64,000 bases of DNA from Rotaria sp. Silwood1 (Eukaryota > Rotifera > Eurotatoria > Philodinida > Philodinidae), in NCBI GenBank assembly GCA_905250075.1, contig CAJNOP010000017.1:333853-397852 (forward strand). Direction: 5' to 3'. The notes below the pieces were generated by a model. The model made no database searches and had not been told where the DNA came from. It saw only the letters and a list, made by a program, of their open reading frames with translations. Shown here piece after piece: positions 22,571 through 34,100 of this stretch. The translations under genes and the position numbers were made by a program. Each line of letters opens with the position of its first letter. The stretch's first letter is position 1.

Positions 22571-22868
22571 CCCAGGTCGATCGTTCCGGCCACCGGATAT
22601 TGCAGGAACCGGCAGGAAAATGCGGGAAAAATCACCGTATCCTGCAGGAAAACACCGGAAATAGCCGGAACATGGAAGCAGTAGTCCGGCCGGAAATTCT
22701 CCGGATTTTTTCCGGTGAATTCCGGCCAATTTCCTGTGTTTTCCGGCAGGAACCGAGCGGAAAATCAGCGGAAAAAATTCCGAAAATTTCCGGCCGGAAT
22801 ACTGCTTCCATGTTCCGGCTATTTCCGGTGTTTTCCTGCGGGAACCGGCCGGTACTTTTCGACCTGGG
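22571..22868. repeat. GC-rich CCGGAAAT foldback element, about 300 bp
   Basis: The ends cccaggtcga and tcgacctggg are inverted copies. A long inner arm (gaaaacaccggaaatagccg then gaacatggaagcagta) recurs inverted on the other side. The block is built from permutations of ttccgg/ccggaa and is far more GC-rich than its surroundings. Open frames in it read almost the same on both strands (both contain NTGNSRNMEAV) and are palindrome artefacts, not genes. Confidence 0.8.
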
Positions 22869-23173
22869 AAATAAAGTAAGATTTTCCAGATTTTTCAACT
22901 AGATAGAGGAAGACGAAGATCATAGACAAAATCGATGACCATTTAGTACGATGAGAATGAGAAAAATCTTATCTTTCTTCGCAAGTTTTGGTTTGAAATT
23001 GGCATTCAATCTACTATCATCTATCTGGCGCGAACTGAAATATTTTTATTGTTTTCTCAAGCGCCAATAGTTCGAGCATCCAATTATTCTGTAAGGAAAG
23101 ATATATTCTATTATAACTGTATGCTTTATCAACAAACCTTTCGAAATCTAGGCTTACTATTATATGTTCTGTA

Positions 23174-24540
23174 CATAGGCGGCGGAGCCACGAGGCCTGG
23201 GTAGGCACGAGCCTACCCTAGATTGGAGGAGGGTAGGCTTGGGTAGGCTCAGATAAAGGCTTGGGTAGGCTCGAACCAGTACAGATAAAGGCTTGACTAG
23301 GCTCGATTTAATGTAAAATTTTTCTAATATTAGATAATTTTCATGTTCTTCTGTCAGATGACACGTTATTACAAGGTCAGTCCACATCTTATTATTACAA
23401 ACTCGTGCCCAGTGACATACTGATTGGTTTCGTTGACGTCTATTACCGGTTTTTGAAAACGGTGCGCTCGGGGAGATTGCTTATAACTTTTTAAGGAAAG
23501 GGGACAGAGACCTGCGGTTTTCGCCGTTGGAAAGAGGAGATCAAGGCACATTGAACCGTATAATAAACATTTTTCTGACATGGTTTGTCAAGGTTTTATG
23601 TCAATTATCTAAAAAAACTACGCCTTAACAAGTTGGAAAAATTATTTTTTTCAACAAAAAATTTTGAAAAAAGTGTTTTTTTTTCGGAAATTTGTTGGAA
23701 AATTAGGTAGGGGCTACCAGAAAAATGGATACAACTCCTGAGCTATAAAAGATACAGACCTGGGGTTGGTCTAGAATGGTAGATCTTTATCCGGGCTATT
23801 AACTTCACTATTTGGAAATCAAAATCCGACATATGCTCAGGGAATGGCAATCTAGCCAAGGTTACATCCGAGTGTTTACCTTGGTAAACCTTACTTGAAG
23901 GTCTGGTTATTTCATAGTAATACGTGCCCTGCTGTGCTCTATCGAACAATGAAAACCGCAGGTCGCTATCACATCTCCTTGAAAAGTTAAAAGCAATTTC
24001 TGCGAGCGCACCGTTTTCAAAAACCAGTACTATATTTACGTCGAATTCTTTATTTTCAATATAAGATAATTTAACTTTTGTTCTAAACTTCTATTCAAAA
24101 TAACTTTTGAATTTTAAGTAATTAAAGAACAGTACTCTTCCATAGGCAGTGGAGCCATTAGGCCTGGGTAGGCTCAAGTTCATCCTAGACTGGCTGAGGG
24201 TAAGCTTCAGTAGGCTCAAACTTGGACAGAGCAAGGCTTTTGTAGGATCTATTAAATGTGAAGGTTTTCTATTATTTCTAGTTTTCCAGTTTTTCTGGCA
24301 GATGATACATCGTTATAGAGTCAGTGTCAGCCATAGGCGGCGGAGCCGTTAGGTCTGGGTAGACTTAGCTCTACCTAGACTGAATATCTAAAAAGACGTT
24401 CATACACTCCATTCTACATAAAAATGTTATATTATTGCTAAATTTTTGTTTGTTTATAACGCATGATATATTATTACAAGATCAGTTTATTCTGTATCTG
24501 CTACCAACCATAGGCGAGGGGACCACAATAGCTGAGTAGG
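23174..24540 (+). repeat. CATAGGCGGCGGAGC repeat family, about 180-bp tandem units
   Basis: Units start at 23174 (cataggcggcggagccacga), 24141 (cataggcagtggagccatta), 24332 (cataggcggcggagccgtta) and 24509 (cataggcgaggggaccac). Each continues with gcctgggtaggct..-like sequence and ends in a gatgacacgttattacaagg-like block. Spacing is 191 and 177 bp. The gap between units 1 and 2 is filled by a foldback. An inverted end, gctccgccgcctatgg, lies at 25548-25563 beside gagcctaccctagatt, so the whole 23.17-25.56 kb segment may be one decayed element. Confidence 0.65.
23443..24030. repeat. foldback element nested in the CATAGGC repeat array
   Basis: The left arm taccggtttttgaaaacggt gcgctcgg..attgct..aactttt..gacctgcggttttc matches the reverse complement of the right arm, gtactggtttttgaaaacgg tgcgctcg..attgct..aactttt..gacctgcggttttc. 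The copy is about 590 bp and separates two units of the CATAGGC family. Confidence 0.7.
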
Positions 24541-25547
24541 TGAAAGCTCATCAAGATTCAAGTTTCATAGGCTAAGAGAGACTCAAATATTTGCTTCTCA
24601 CTCTATCAGATTAACAAACTTGCGTACTGCTCGAAAGTTTTTGCTGCCATCAGCGGTAACTGCTAACATTTTTAGGGAAAAAACTGAGTTTCGTATGACT
24701 AAGTGTTGCAACGTACATTGATAATGAGTTCACGTTATGCTCTTTTGTTACAAATGAAGAATCACCTTACGCGTTCCTTACAATCATATCTGCTGGATGA
24801 TGTCGAAATTCTCTCGCCTTTCTGCAGTTACTCTCAGATGCCAATCAAAAATTTTCAACACGCTGAACAAACCCACAATGAGATTCCTTTTCTGTGAGCA
24901 CTGCTGCGTCGCCATAATTCTAGTTTCCACTAATACGAATCAGAAACTCTTTCCAATGTGCAGCTTATGAGATAGGTTCAGAATCTAACCAACTCTGGTT
25001 CTGAGCCTGGGTTTGAAATTTCTCTGTTGACCAGAGTCAGATCTAGATCCAGGGACAAATTCTCGAATTCAGACCTGATAGGCTCTAGCAGCACGTAAGA
25101 ACTAGTTAAAACTTGGTTATTACGAGATTATCGTCAAAATTGTTTGAAAAATGTGTAGTGTGTGCTGGTTGCCCGAAAAATTAATAAAAAAAAATGTAGC
25201 ATCTTTGAAATAATTATCAGATTGAGAATAAAAAACTTGCATTGAGAGTACGAACACTACGAATCCGACTTCGGATCCTAAAATTTTGCATCCGATGGAC
25301 TATATTTGAGGGTCACTATTTAATGACAACAAAAGTTTAAGTAACTCTTTGAATACAAGCTTTTTGACACAAGTTGCAAACTCACCTCTGATCTCTGCTA
25401 ATGTTATGCATTAAAAAATTTGAGTTCGAAATAAATAGTATTCATTGTATTTTATTTGAATGACATAGCATAAAAAATTACCCTCTCTATCTTTAACCTG
25501 TCAGTAAGGCTCGTATAAAAATATTGAGCCTACCCTAGATTCAAAAC

Positions 25548-25563
25548 GCTCCGCCGCCTATGG
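25548..25563 (-). repeat. inverted terminal copy of the CATAGGCGGCGGAGC motif
   Basis: gctccgccgcctatgg is the exact reverse complement of the motif starting the units at 23174 and 24332. The adjoining gagcctaccctagatt is the reverse complement of the sequence shortly inside those units. Confidence 0.7.
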
Positions 25564-25884
25564 TTCTGTATGATTGCATGCGCGTTCAGAGGACATACAA
25601 AAATAAACTGTGCTGGAGGCTCTAGAACGAAATTGTGTTGCTGTCGGAATGTATTGTAGCCTATTGATTGACCCTTTATTCAGCATTCTGTTATGCGCGT
25701 CATCGTTCGAAAGAACACGTTCAGAAACTAATTGATGTTCACAAAAATAAACTATTTCGAAAAGGTTTGATCAGTATCAAACTCATTTGAGTCGGCTTTA
25801 TCTTAGGTTTTTATCGTATTGGGCCTAAATAATACGTTTGGCTGATTCCAATTGAATCAAAAAAGTGGTAGTTATTTTATTTTA

Positions 25885-26035
25885 CACAAAAAAAATAACA
25901 GACAAATTGAAAAGTAGATTCGTACCATATGGTCAAATCGTGTCTCACCGAGCACTTTTTTTAACACTTTAATGTGTCGAATATTGTGACGCAAAGTAGT
26001 ACACATATGACACATGTTTTTATAAATTTGCACGC
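25885..26035 (-). mobile_element. decayed second copy of the tgcgacacat element
   Basis: Read on the minus strand, acatgtgtcatatgtgta..ctttgcgtcacaatattcga then cacattaa aligns with 20564-20610 of the intact element (gcatgtgtcgcactttgcg acacaatgtacgacacattaa). Further on, catatggtacgaatctactt aligns with cgcgtggttcgaatccattt. The terminal repeats are not recognisable, so this is an old partial copy. Confidence 0.6.
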
Positions 26036-26355
26036 AGTTTGGCTTTTTTTGATATCTAGTTTTTTTAATACACTTAATTAATGAATTTTTCATTAACAAA
26101 GAAGAAGTTGTATAATTGAGTAAATAAGCTCTTTCGTCAAAATTTTCGTAAGTGGATTTTCAATTCAAAGCAATTTCAAAGAGATGTGTTTTTTCAATCT
26201 AGAAATCATCTATGAGTAATTTTAAAAAATAAGGATCGATTCAATCTCCATCCTCCATACATTTTTTCTCTTTATTCAAAGTATATGAATCATCTATTTT
26301 TTTGGCTTCTAGCACTGAAAAGATTTTGACAAACTAAGAGTTTATTAGATGTTGT

Positions 26356-26458
26356 GCCAGGGTGGCCGAGTGGTTAAGGCGTTGGACTTAAGATCCAATT
26401 CNNNNNNNNNNGATCCAATTCACAATAGTGAGCATGGGTTCGATCCCCATCCCTGGCA
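26356..26458 (+). tRNA. tRNA-Leu(TAA), outlying array copy with an assembly gap
   Basis: Both halves match the intact TAA copies. Ten N (26402-26411) sit in the anticodon arm, with gatccaattc repeated on each side. Removing the N and one repeat leaves an ordinary 83-nt tRNA-Leu(TAA), so the gene itself is probably intact. It is followed by gttttttttg. Upstream, ggatcgattcaatctccatc at about 26233 looks like the decayed 3' end of a Leu(TAG) copy. Confidence 0.85.
26402..26411. other. assembly gap (10 N)
   Basis: Ten N flanked by the same 10-mer, gatccaattc, at 26392-26401 and 26412-26421. This is the signature of an unmerged contig overlap rather than missing sequence. Confidence 0.95.
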
Positions 26459-28714
26459 GTTTTTTTTGTCATTATTTATATGTATATACATGATCAGTTT
26501 GGCTAATTTAAGGTCTTGAGTAGATTTTTTTCAATGCCGATCTCAGTTTTGGTAGATTTCTACAATGATGATAATAAACTATCCATCTTTCACAATATTT
26601 TAAAATTCATGTTGTGCTGTTCATAAATTAGGCTCGGCTGTACGAATGAGATATGCATCGTTCATATATACATACATATATGTAGATATCAGTAACTATA
26701 CGCACGAATCAAAATTTATCAATATTTGAACATTGATTGTAGTTGTCTAGAAAAGGAATGTTCTCATTTATGAACAAATATGAGACACAAATTCGTTAAG
26801 GTAAAATAGTTGTAGCTCAAATTTTGAATATCGTATGAATCATCGTGTATTTTCACCTTTTTTATTTTTCTATATCATTAGAAAATTTCGATCAGAAACA
26901 AGAATGACTTGGACTATAACACTTTATACTAATTAAAATATGATAGACACTTAGTGAAAGAATTTGCAAACAATGAAAAATCTCAAGAAATCTCAAATCA
27001 TATTCTATACGATACATTTGGAGTACAAAAGTCGTTTGTTTTTTAATTTCCTTATTCTTGAATGGTAAAAGAAAGTACAGAAATGCAGCAAAATACATAG
27101 AGCTAGCTCTTGGAACAATAGTCTATTTCATATATTTTAACGTTTTAATATAAACCAATACAATAAGAACCATTGAAAAGTTTGTTGTTTTATCGTTTCT
27201 TACAAAAATAAAGAATAGTTCAGATAATGAAAATTGTCAGATATTACAATCATTGATATATTCAACCATCATTAAGGAGTCACGTAACTTTCAAGAATGT
27301 GAAAAATATATGTTACTATTGTATTAGAGTACCTTTCTATCTGTATTTATTTTAACCAGTGTGACTGATGAAAAGTTGTCTTGTAAGCTCAACAAAAATA
27401 TTTCTAGCTATCAATAGATGTGCCACAATTATTCACACGAAAGAAGGCATTGTATCTTGAAATTATAAAACCGCAACCATATGATCTGTCAATATGTATT
27501 CCAGAGGAAATATAATTCCAAACATATCATTATACTGGTGTAGATAAGTTTAGAACAGTTGTATTTTTAAGTTTTCTTCTTGATGATTATAGCTAACAAG
27601 AATCTAAAAAAAAAACATTTGCATACTTGAAAGAATTCTCCACTAGGATAAGTAAGTTCAAATGCTTCAGCAAAATTGTTTGAATGAAAGTTTGCAGAAA
27701 ACCACCAATTCCAACATCAACTTTCTGGTTTTTATTCGAAGCTCTTTAAGAAAAAACTTTATTTAATAGAGCAAATAATTTTGAGCAAAACGATGTATCT
27801 CTGATCTTTCCATGACGTTTCTTCATTGAATTGCGCGCAGTTTACAGGAGATCCAAGAAGCATTTTTCTCTTCTTGTTATTGAAAGTTTAAAAGTTTTTG
27901 CTGTCTTTAACGCTTGAAGAGCTTCTCTATAAATTAAATGCAATTTGATGAAGAAAGGCCATGAAGAGATTGAAGACGTCTTATCTTGTTCAAAATTATT
28001 CGCTCTATCAAATAAAATCTTTTCCTTAAAGGCTTCGAATAAAAGGCAGAAAGCTGATTTTATTAGTCTTAGTTTTTTGCAGACTCTCATCAAAGCAGTT
28101 TTACTGAAGTGTTCGAGCCTGTCAATTCTAATCGAGAATCCTTTTCACAAATACAAATGTTTTGTTAGATTCTTGTTAACTATTATCATCGAGAAGAAAA
28201 CTTAAAAATTCAGCTGCTCTAAACTAAATTTGTGCCACTATTAATTGAAGGTAAAACAACAGATTGTCCTATGATTTTACTTATCTTTCGATTTCATTTC
28301 AAGAATAATCTATGCAAAATATTTTAATCAATTCAAAAGAACGGCTAAAGAGTATCTATAAGATTTGAAAAACCATCAATCAAAAAGGCGAATTATCCGT
28401 ACTATATTAACGATAACTTACACAATAAAGAATTTATTTAACTTAGTAAAAATCATCATATAAAAGCTCTAGTTTATTGTGGTAGATTTTTTTTTGTATA
28501 AAAAAAAAGCTTCAATCATATTGTAAGTAACATAATCGATAGCTAGTTAGTATATACTTGAACTATGTATAAAGAAAACCGTTTTTTTTTTTCATATCAC
28601 ATAATAACGTTAACAACAGAAGATATAGAAACAACAAGAAGAAACATTACGTTAGAAAACGAAACAAAGTTTTAATCAGTAGTCGCCTTCTGTTGTCGTA
28701 CATTTAATACTCTT
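26459..28714. other. intergenic, no supported gene
   Basis: AT-rich sequence between the last tRNA-Leu copy and the 3' end of SUGT1. Short open frames at 26892-27098, 27842-28093 and 27945-28205 have no motif, and the last two overlap on opposite strands. Confidence 0.5.
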
Positions 28715-31129
28715 TTATGAATCATATTTTTTGAATTCCATACCCTAAAGAAGAAAGAAATCAAGGTTGTTTATTTTTGAAAATATTTTGAATTAATATC
28801 AACTTACATCAGGTGGTTCACAGGTAACTTTACCTTTGGATACTTCTTCCCAATTCATGTTTAAACAAGTACCACCAGATTCGTACTATAAAATGAATTT
28901 ATTTTCTAATATTTAATTGCTAAAAATCAAGATATTAATTCCTACCATTGATTTATTCATGGCTCGACGAGTATTCTCATCACTATCACGATAAAGTTGT
29001 TGAAATATTCTAAAAAGATAAAAATACAACTAATAAAGAACATTCACAAAGAAATCAAGACAACATACGCATTGGCGTCACCCGTATCTTCTTTATTATC
29101 TTTTTCATCTTTCTTAATTTGTGCTTCAATTTGATCCCAATTTTTAGCTCGTTGACTTGATGATGGATAACTTGGAGCTTTATCTGTTACTGGTCGGCTC
29201 ATTGGAACTACAGAAGAAAAAAAAAATAGTAAGACATATTTCCAACATCAAAATCAATTATCTTACCCGGTGGTTGTGTTTTGCCAGCTAATGATTGTGC
29301 ATCTAATGAAGTCCATTGAATAGCCTGTCGTTTATACAATTTTATTTCAATCTAAATTGAATATAGAAAAGAAAAACAAAGAATCAGATTTTCTATATAC
29401 AATATAATATGAATATTGATCTTACATTTGAACCTGTTACATTGAAACTTGTACGTGATGAATCAATAGGATAGGCAAGATCGATTTCAAGTGAATAATC
29501 ATTTCCTGTTGCAGGAATTTTTGTTTTAACACTTAACTTAAATGATAAATAGAAATTTAAACATATTAGCAAGTCAAAAATGATCAAAATTAGTGTCTTG
29601 CACGGGTACGACTTTTCGCCACCGGACTCGGCCCAGAGCTAATCGACATTCGGCAAATACTTTTACAGTCATAGTATGACTTTCAAACTTTTGTTCTATA
29701 CCAGAAAGTATACTATTTAATTTCTTCCTTAAACGGAAACAAAGAAAGAGATCATTTCTCAAAGTGTACAAAAAAAGCAAATGAATCAAGTGATTCAGGA
29801 TTTATTTGGTGTGTTGCTGCTTCAAAAGTCTGATCAATTTCGCTAAGTATATGTTTGCTTGTTACTAATGACATTGGAATGAAGCGCAACGTTGGTGCTA
29901 AACGTCATAACTGTGAATCTATACCTAAGTGCTTGTTCATCATGAGAATACATGTTCACCTTTTAGATAATTCATTCTTTTCTCTGTAGATCCAGCTACT
30001 TCGTCATATGGCTCATCATCATGTTTAGATGAATTTTCATTAAAAGCAAAATCTTTCAGCAAAACAAAATTGCTCGTCAGTTCTATGACCAATCTTCAAA
30101 TACAATAAAAATTGCTCAAGTTTTCACTTTTGTTTTCATTTAAATAGATCGTGCACCAAAGTAAAGATATTTTAAAATATCGAGCTTTCATTAATTGTCT
30201 GATCAAATCAGAATATGAAATTATACTGGGGACCCGAATTGACCCAGTTGCAGGTCACTAAATAAAATACGTACAGTTGTATCTGTAGTTTGAACTTGAA
30301 CTTCCTCTTTTTTCAGACCTTTAATTGGTATTTGCATAGTCAGAACACTGTCTGTTTGATAGAATGAATGTCTATTAAAAATGATTTATAATTATTAATA
30401 AAGCAAAAGAAAACGAAAAAGAGATTTAAATATACTTAATTTTAGCTGGTGGTGGTGGTGGAACAGAAGCAGCTGTGGCTGCTGGTTTTTCTTTTTCAGT
30501 GTTAGCTGCAGCAGTTTGTTTTTTACCTAAATTAAAATTAAATTATCACGTTCACCAAAAATAAGACATTCTTACTTTCGACTTCTTTTTCACATTTTTC
30601 TTTCCATACTTTTAATTGTTCATCAGCAGCTAAAACCAAAAAGACAAAATAAATGAATACATTCAACAAAATATAATAAGCTTACAATCAATTTCAAGAC
30701 CACGAACAAACGTGTTCAATGCTTGTTCTTTTAAATCTTGATTATATAATGCTGTACCTTTACGAAGATATGCCTTAATATTTTTCTCATCTAATTCAAT
30801 AGCAGTATTGCTGTCATTTAATGCATCTAATAGGAATAAAATGATATTCAACATATCTAACAAATATATATATATATCTTTACCAGCATATTTTTTTAAT
30901 TTTAGTGCACATTGAGCGCGCGCTGCTAAGACTTTAGAAGTAAAATGACCATCACTTTTATCATCATCAGTAAGAGCTTTAGTATACAGCTATAACAAAA
31001 AAAAAATGTTTTTTTTTTATAATCTCTAATGCACAAACAAATATTCTTCAAAGGACGAACTTTATACGCTTCTTCATATTTATCATCAACAAAAGCTTCA
31101 TTTGCTTCTTCAAATACTTGTTTGGACAT
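28715..31129 (-). CDS. SUGT1: SGT1 homologue, HSP90 co-chaperone (TPR-CS-SGS)
   Basis: About ten exons join from the ATG at 31129 (MSKQVFEEANEAFVDDKYEE) to the TAA at 28715. N-terminal TPRs: YTKALTDDDKSDGHFTSKVL, then ALNDSNTAIELDEKNIKAYL and EQALNTFVRGLEID. A Pro/Ala linker follows (SVPPPPPAKIK). The CS domain reads HSFYQTDSVLTMQIPIKGLK, then KTKIPATGNDYSLEIDL and SNIEIKLYKRQAIQWTSL. The SGS domain reads IFQQLYRDSDENTRRAMNKS, YESGGTCLNMNWEEVSKGKV and the terminal PPDGMEFKKYDS. This domain order and the MNKS..SGGT signature identify SGT1, which with HSP90 and SKP1 supports kinetochore assembly and SCF ligases. One intron inside the CS domain is about 725 nt; the others are short. All three domains are present and it looks functional. 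Confidence 0.92.
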
Positions 31130-34100
31130 GATTACGAATTAAAAGTCTATATGACGAACGAAAGAAGTAAATGAATAGTGAAATTAACGAAATACTACGG
31201 GAAAAAAGGAAGAATATAAAAGATCGAATACCATTCGTCAACGTGTTGCTCTTTCTTTTCAGCTGCTGCAAATATGTAAGATGACGCAAGATGTCGGTTA
31301 AATAATTCGTCAAGTCAAGGTTACATTATCAAAAGACAATATTTATATCAAATGAAAACTAATAATATTATCTTTCGAAATATCAATTTAGAAAATAATG
31401 AAGTGATCTATTCGAAAAAGTAACTAATTTATGCATAATAGAATATATTTCACTAAATCGTTACTTTGTTATTATTACTTGTATCAAATAGATGTCAAAG
31501 TAAATGGAAGAAACAAATATAAATTCTTAACATGATTATTAGATTAGTTTCGTATAGGTTTAAATTAAGAAGTCATATGAGTGTTGTAACCCGACGGGAG
31601 CTAGGCAAGGCTTAGCCCTTAATGCCAATGACTAAGTTTCGCTTAAAAAAGAACTTGAGCATCCATCCATACAGCTCTTCCTGATTACGCCACTAACTCT
31701 TATGTTGATTTAATTTATTAATATCAATATTAATAGTAGATATTAATGTTATATCTGAGTTAATCGAATCCTCCGAAACTGGTATGATAGTATTCAAAGA
31801 TATCCATGACAATTTTAAAATTGTTCTCAGTCAAAAATTAATTAGGATGATATTTCTTAGTCTTTTTTTCGCATCTATATCTAGTCAGACAAACAATGAG
31901 TTGAATTTCTCAAACGCACTCTCATATTTGTTCGAAGTCTTTAGCTAACAATGCAAGAGTTTGTACTGATGAGCTCAGATGTTGACCATGTTCGGGTCAA
32001 ACGATCGCTTTCACCGAGAAACTAACTAATTTAAAATATGAGCTACTCTTGGCGTACCTGGACAGAGATCCTTGAATTTCAAAATATGTGAAATTTAGGT
32101 TTAAAAATGAATCAGAAAACGTTTACTCCACTATTGTAAGGACAAAACATAGTATTGCTGAGGCCGATTAATGGTTTTGAGGAGCCCCCTTTCATATGGC
32201 CCGAACAACACTATGTTTTGTCCTTACCATAGTGAATTAAACCTTTTCTGATTCATTTTTAAACCTAAATTTCACATATCTTGAAATTCAAGGATCTCTG
32301 TCCAGGTACGTCAAGGATAGCTCATATTTTAAATTAGTTAGTTTCTCGGTGAAAGCGATCGTTTGACCCGAATATGGTCAACCTCTGAGCTCATCAGCAC
32401 AAACTCTTTCATTGTAAGAAGAAAATTTTAGAAAAAAATGTATATTCCGTAAATTTAAGTTATACAAATCAATCAAAAAGATACTGTTGATGGTTCATTT
32501 TCAGTCAATTAACAGTAAAGATATGTACCAGTAAACTTTGCGTATTTAACTATTTGATGGTTTGTAAAAATCGAACTCATATTCTATACGTATGGTAAAG
32601 GACGAGTGTTTGGTCTGTTAACAGTATGTTACAGCCATTGGAATACATCGTCAACATATCTGTAATCAAGCCATATTTATACCGTAAATGATCCTAATCG
32701 TATTCTAAATCAGAACTTACCGAGGAGTGTTTTCTTTGCATTCAATGAAATTCGTTTAAATGCTTTCACTTTCATGGTTTTTTTTGTTCTATGTTGAATC
32801 GTATACAGCTATTTACATACTGTATGGTAGGATTCAAATTTTTAACAACAAGTTTCGAGATCAAAACTCAAAGCTTTTTTATCTAGAGGAGTAGTACTTA
32901 GAAAAAAAGCTCTACTGTCATATTTAGCACTAACCTATTACGAAGAAATAAAGAATAAAGAATTACTGCAGTGCATAATCATTAATTTAGCATATTTGTA
33001 TGATATTGTATAGTTAAATGGCAGATACAACGAACATTTATATTGTATCGTGAAAAAGCCTCATCATAGACTCTCAGATGCTACAGAGTGTACGACCGAT
33101 TACATTGTATATTGCTTTATCTCAAAGCTTATAGACAGGTTAGTGAAAAGACTTTATGAAACAGTATAAAAATGAAGTATGAATAGTCTCAACTTACGAT
33201 ATTCTTTATGCGGGTTAGTAAGCAGTTCGTAACTCACATGCAATTATGCCGTAAAATGGCATGTATAAAAGAAATTTTACAAATCACCATAAAGATATCG
33301 TATTTTATCCGTTTATAGACAGTTTTTTTCAATCCAGGTACTTGAATATAACTCGAAAAACTTTTTAGTTATTTCTATTCAATAATCATTCTACATCAAT
33401 TGCACAAAAGTTAGATCAAATTCTTTATGACACTATTTTGTACGTAGTGAAACAGAGTAGTGTAAGAACAAATAACAGCTAAATCATTCGATTTACGTCT
33501 TAATTAATCTTTAAATTAAGAAATATTCATTTTTTTTCTTTAAATTTTTATTCAATTTAAAACAAAAACTAACATAGAAAAGCACTCAAACTTGTACAAC
33601 AAGAACAAATTCTAAGTATTCCAATATTCTCATATCTGTTTTTGTTTACTGAAATTGATAAACATATAGAATGATCAACAGCTATGAGCTACTGTCAATT
33701 AGTTTTCCATAATATCTTCTAGTATATAAACAAATGATATCTCTTTTATTTCCTCAACAGTGAAAACAAAGAGAAAAGAACGACATAGCACCATTGATAT
33801 GTCTTAGCTAGCTACAAACTACAATAAACATCTAGTACTTTAGCTAAGAATATTCATATATCAATTATCTTAATCTTTAACTCATGAAAAAAACAAGAAA
33901 GCTTAATACGTTGTATCAATATCATGTATTGAAAGAATGAAATGATAACAGAAATGAATAAAGAAAAAACAAGAAGAAGAAATTAATATGAATGTGGGGA
34001 AAAAAGAATGGAATGAAATGAATTACATAATAAGCAACCGAACAAAACAAATATAGAAAAGTAAACAGAAAAAATAAACAGATCGCTATAGCAAAAAACT

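Noticed and set aside
22600..22902. Overlapping open frames on both strands of about 100 and 88 codons (NTGNSRNMEAV in both)
   Set aside because: They lie in the GC-rich palindrome and read alike on both strands because of its symmetry; no protein family fits.
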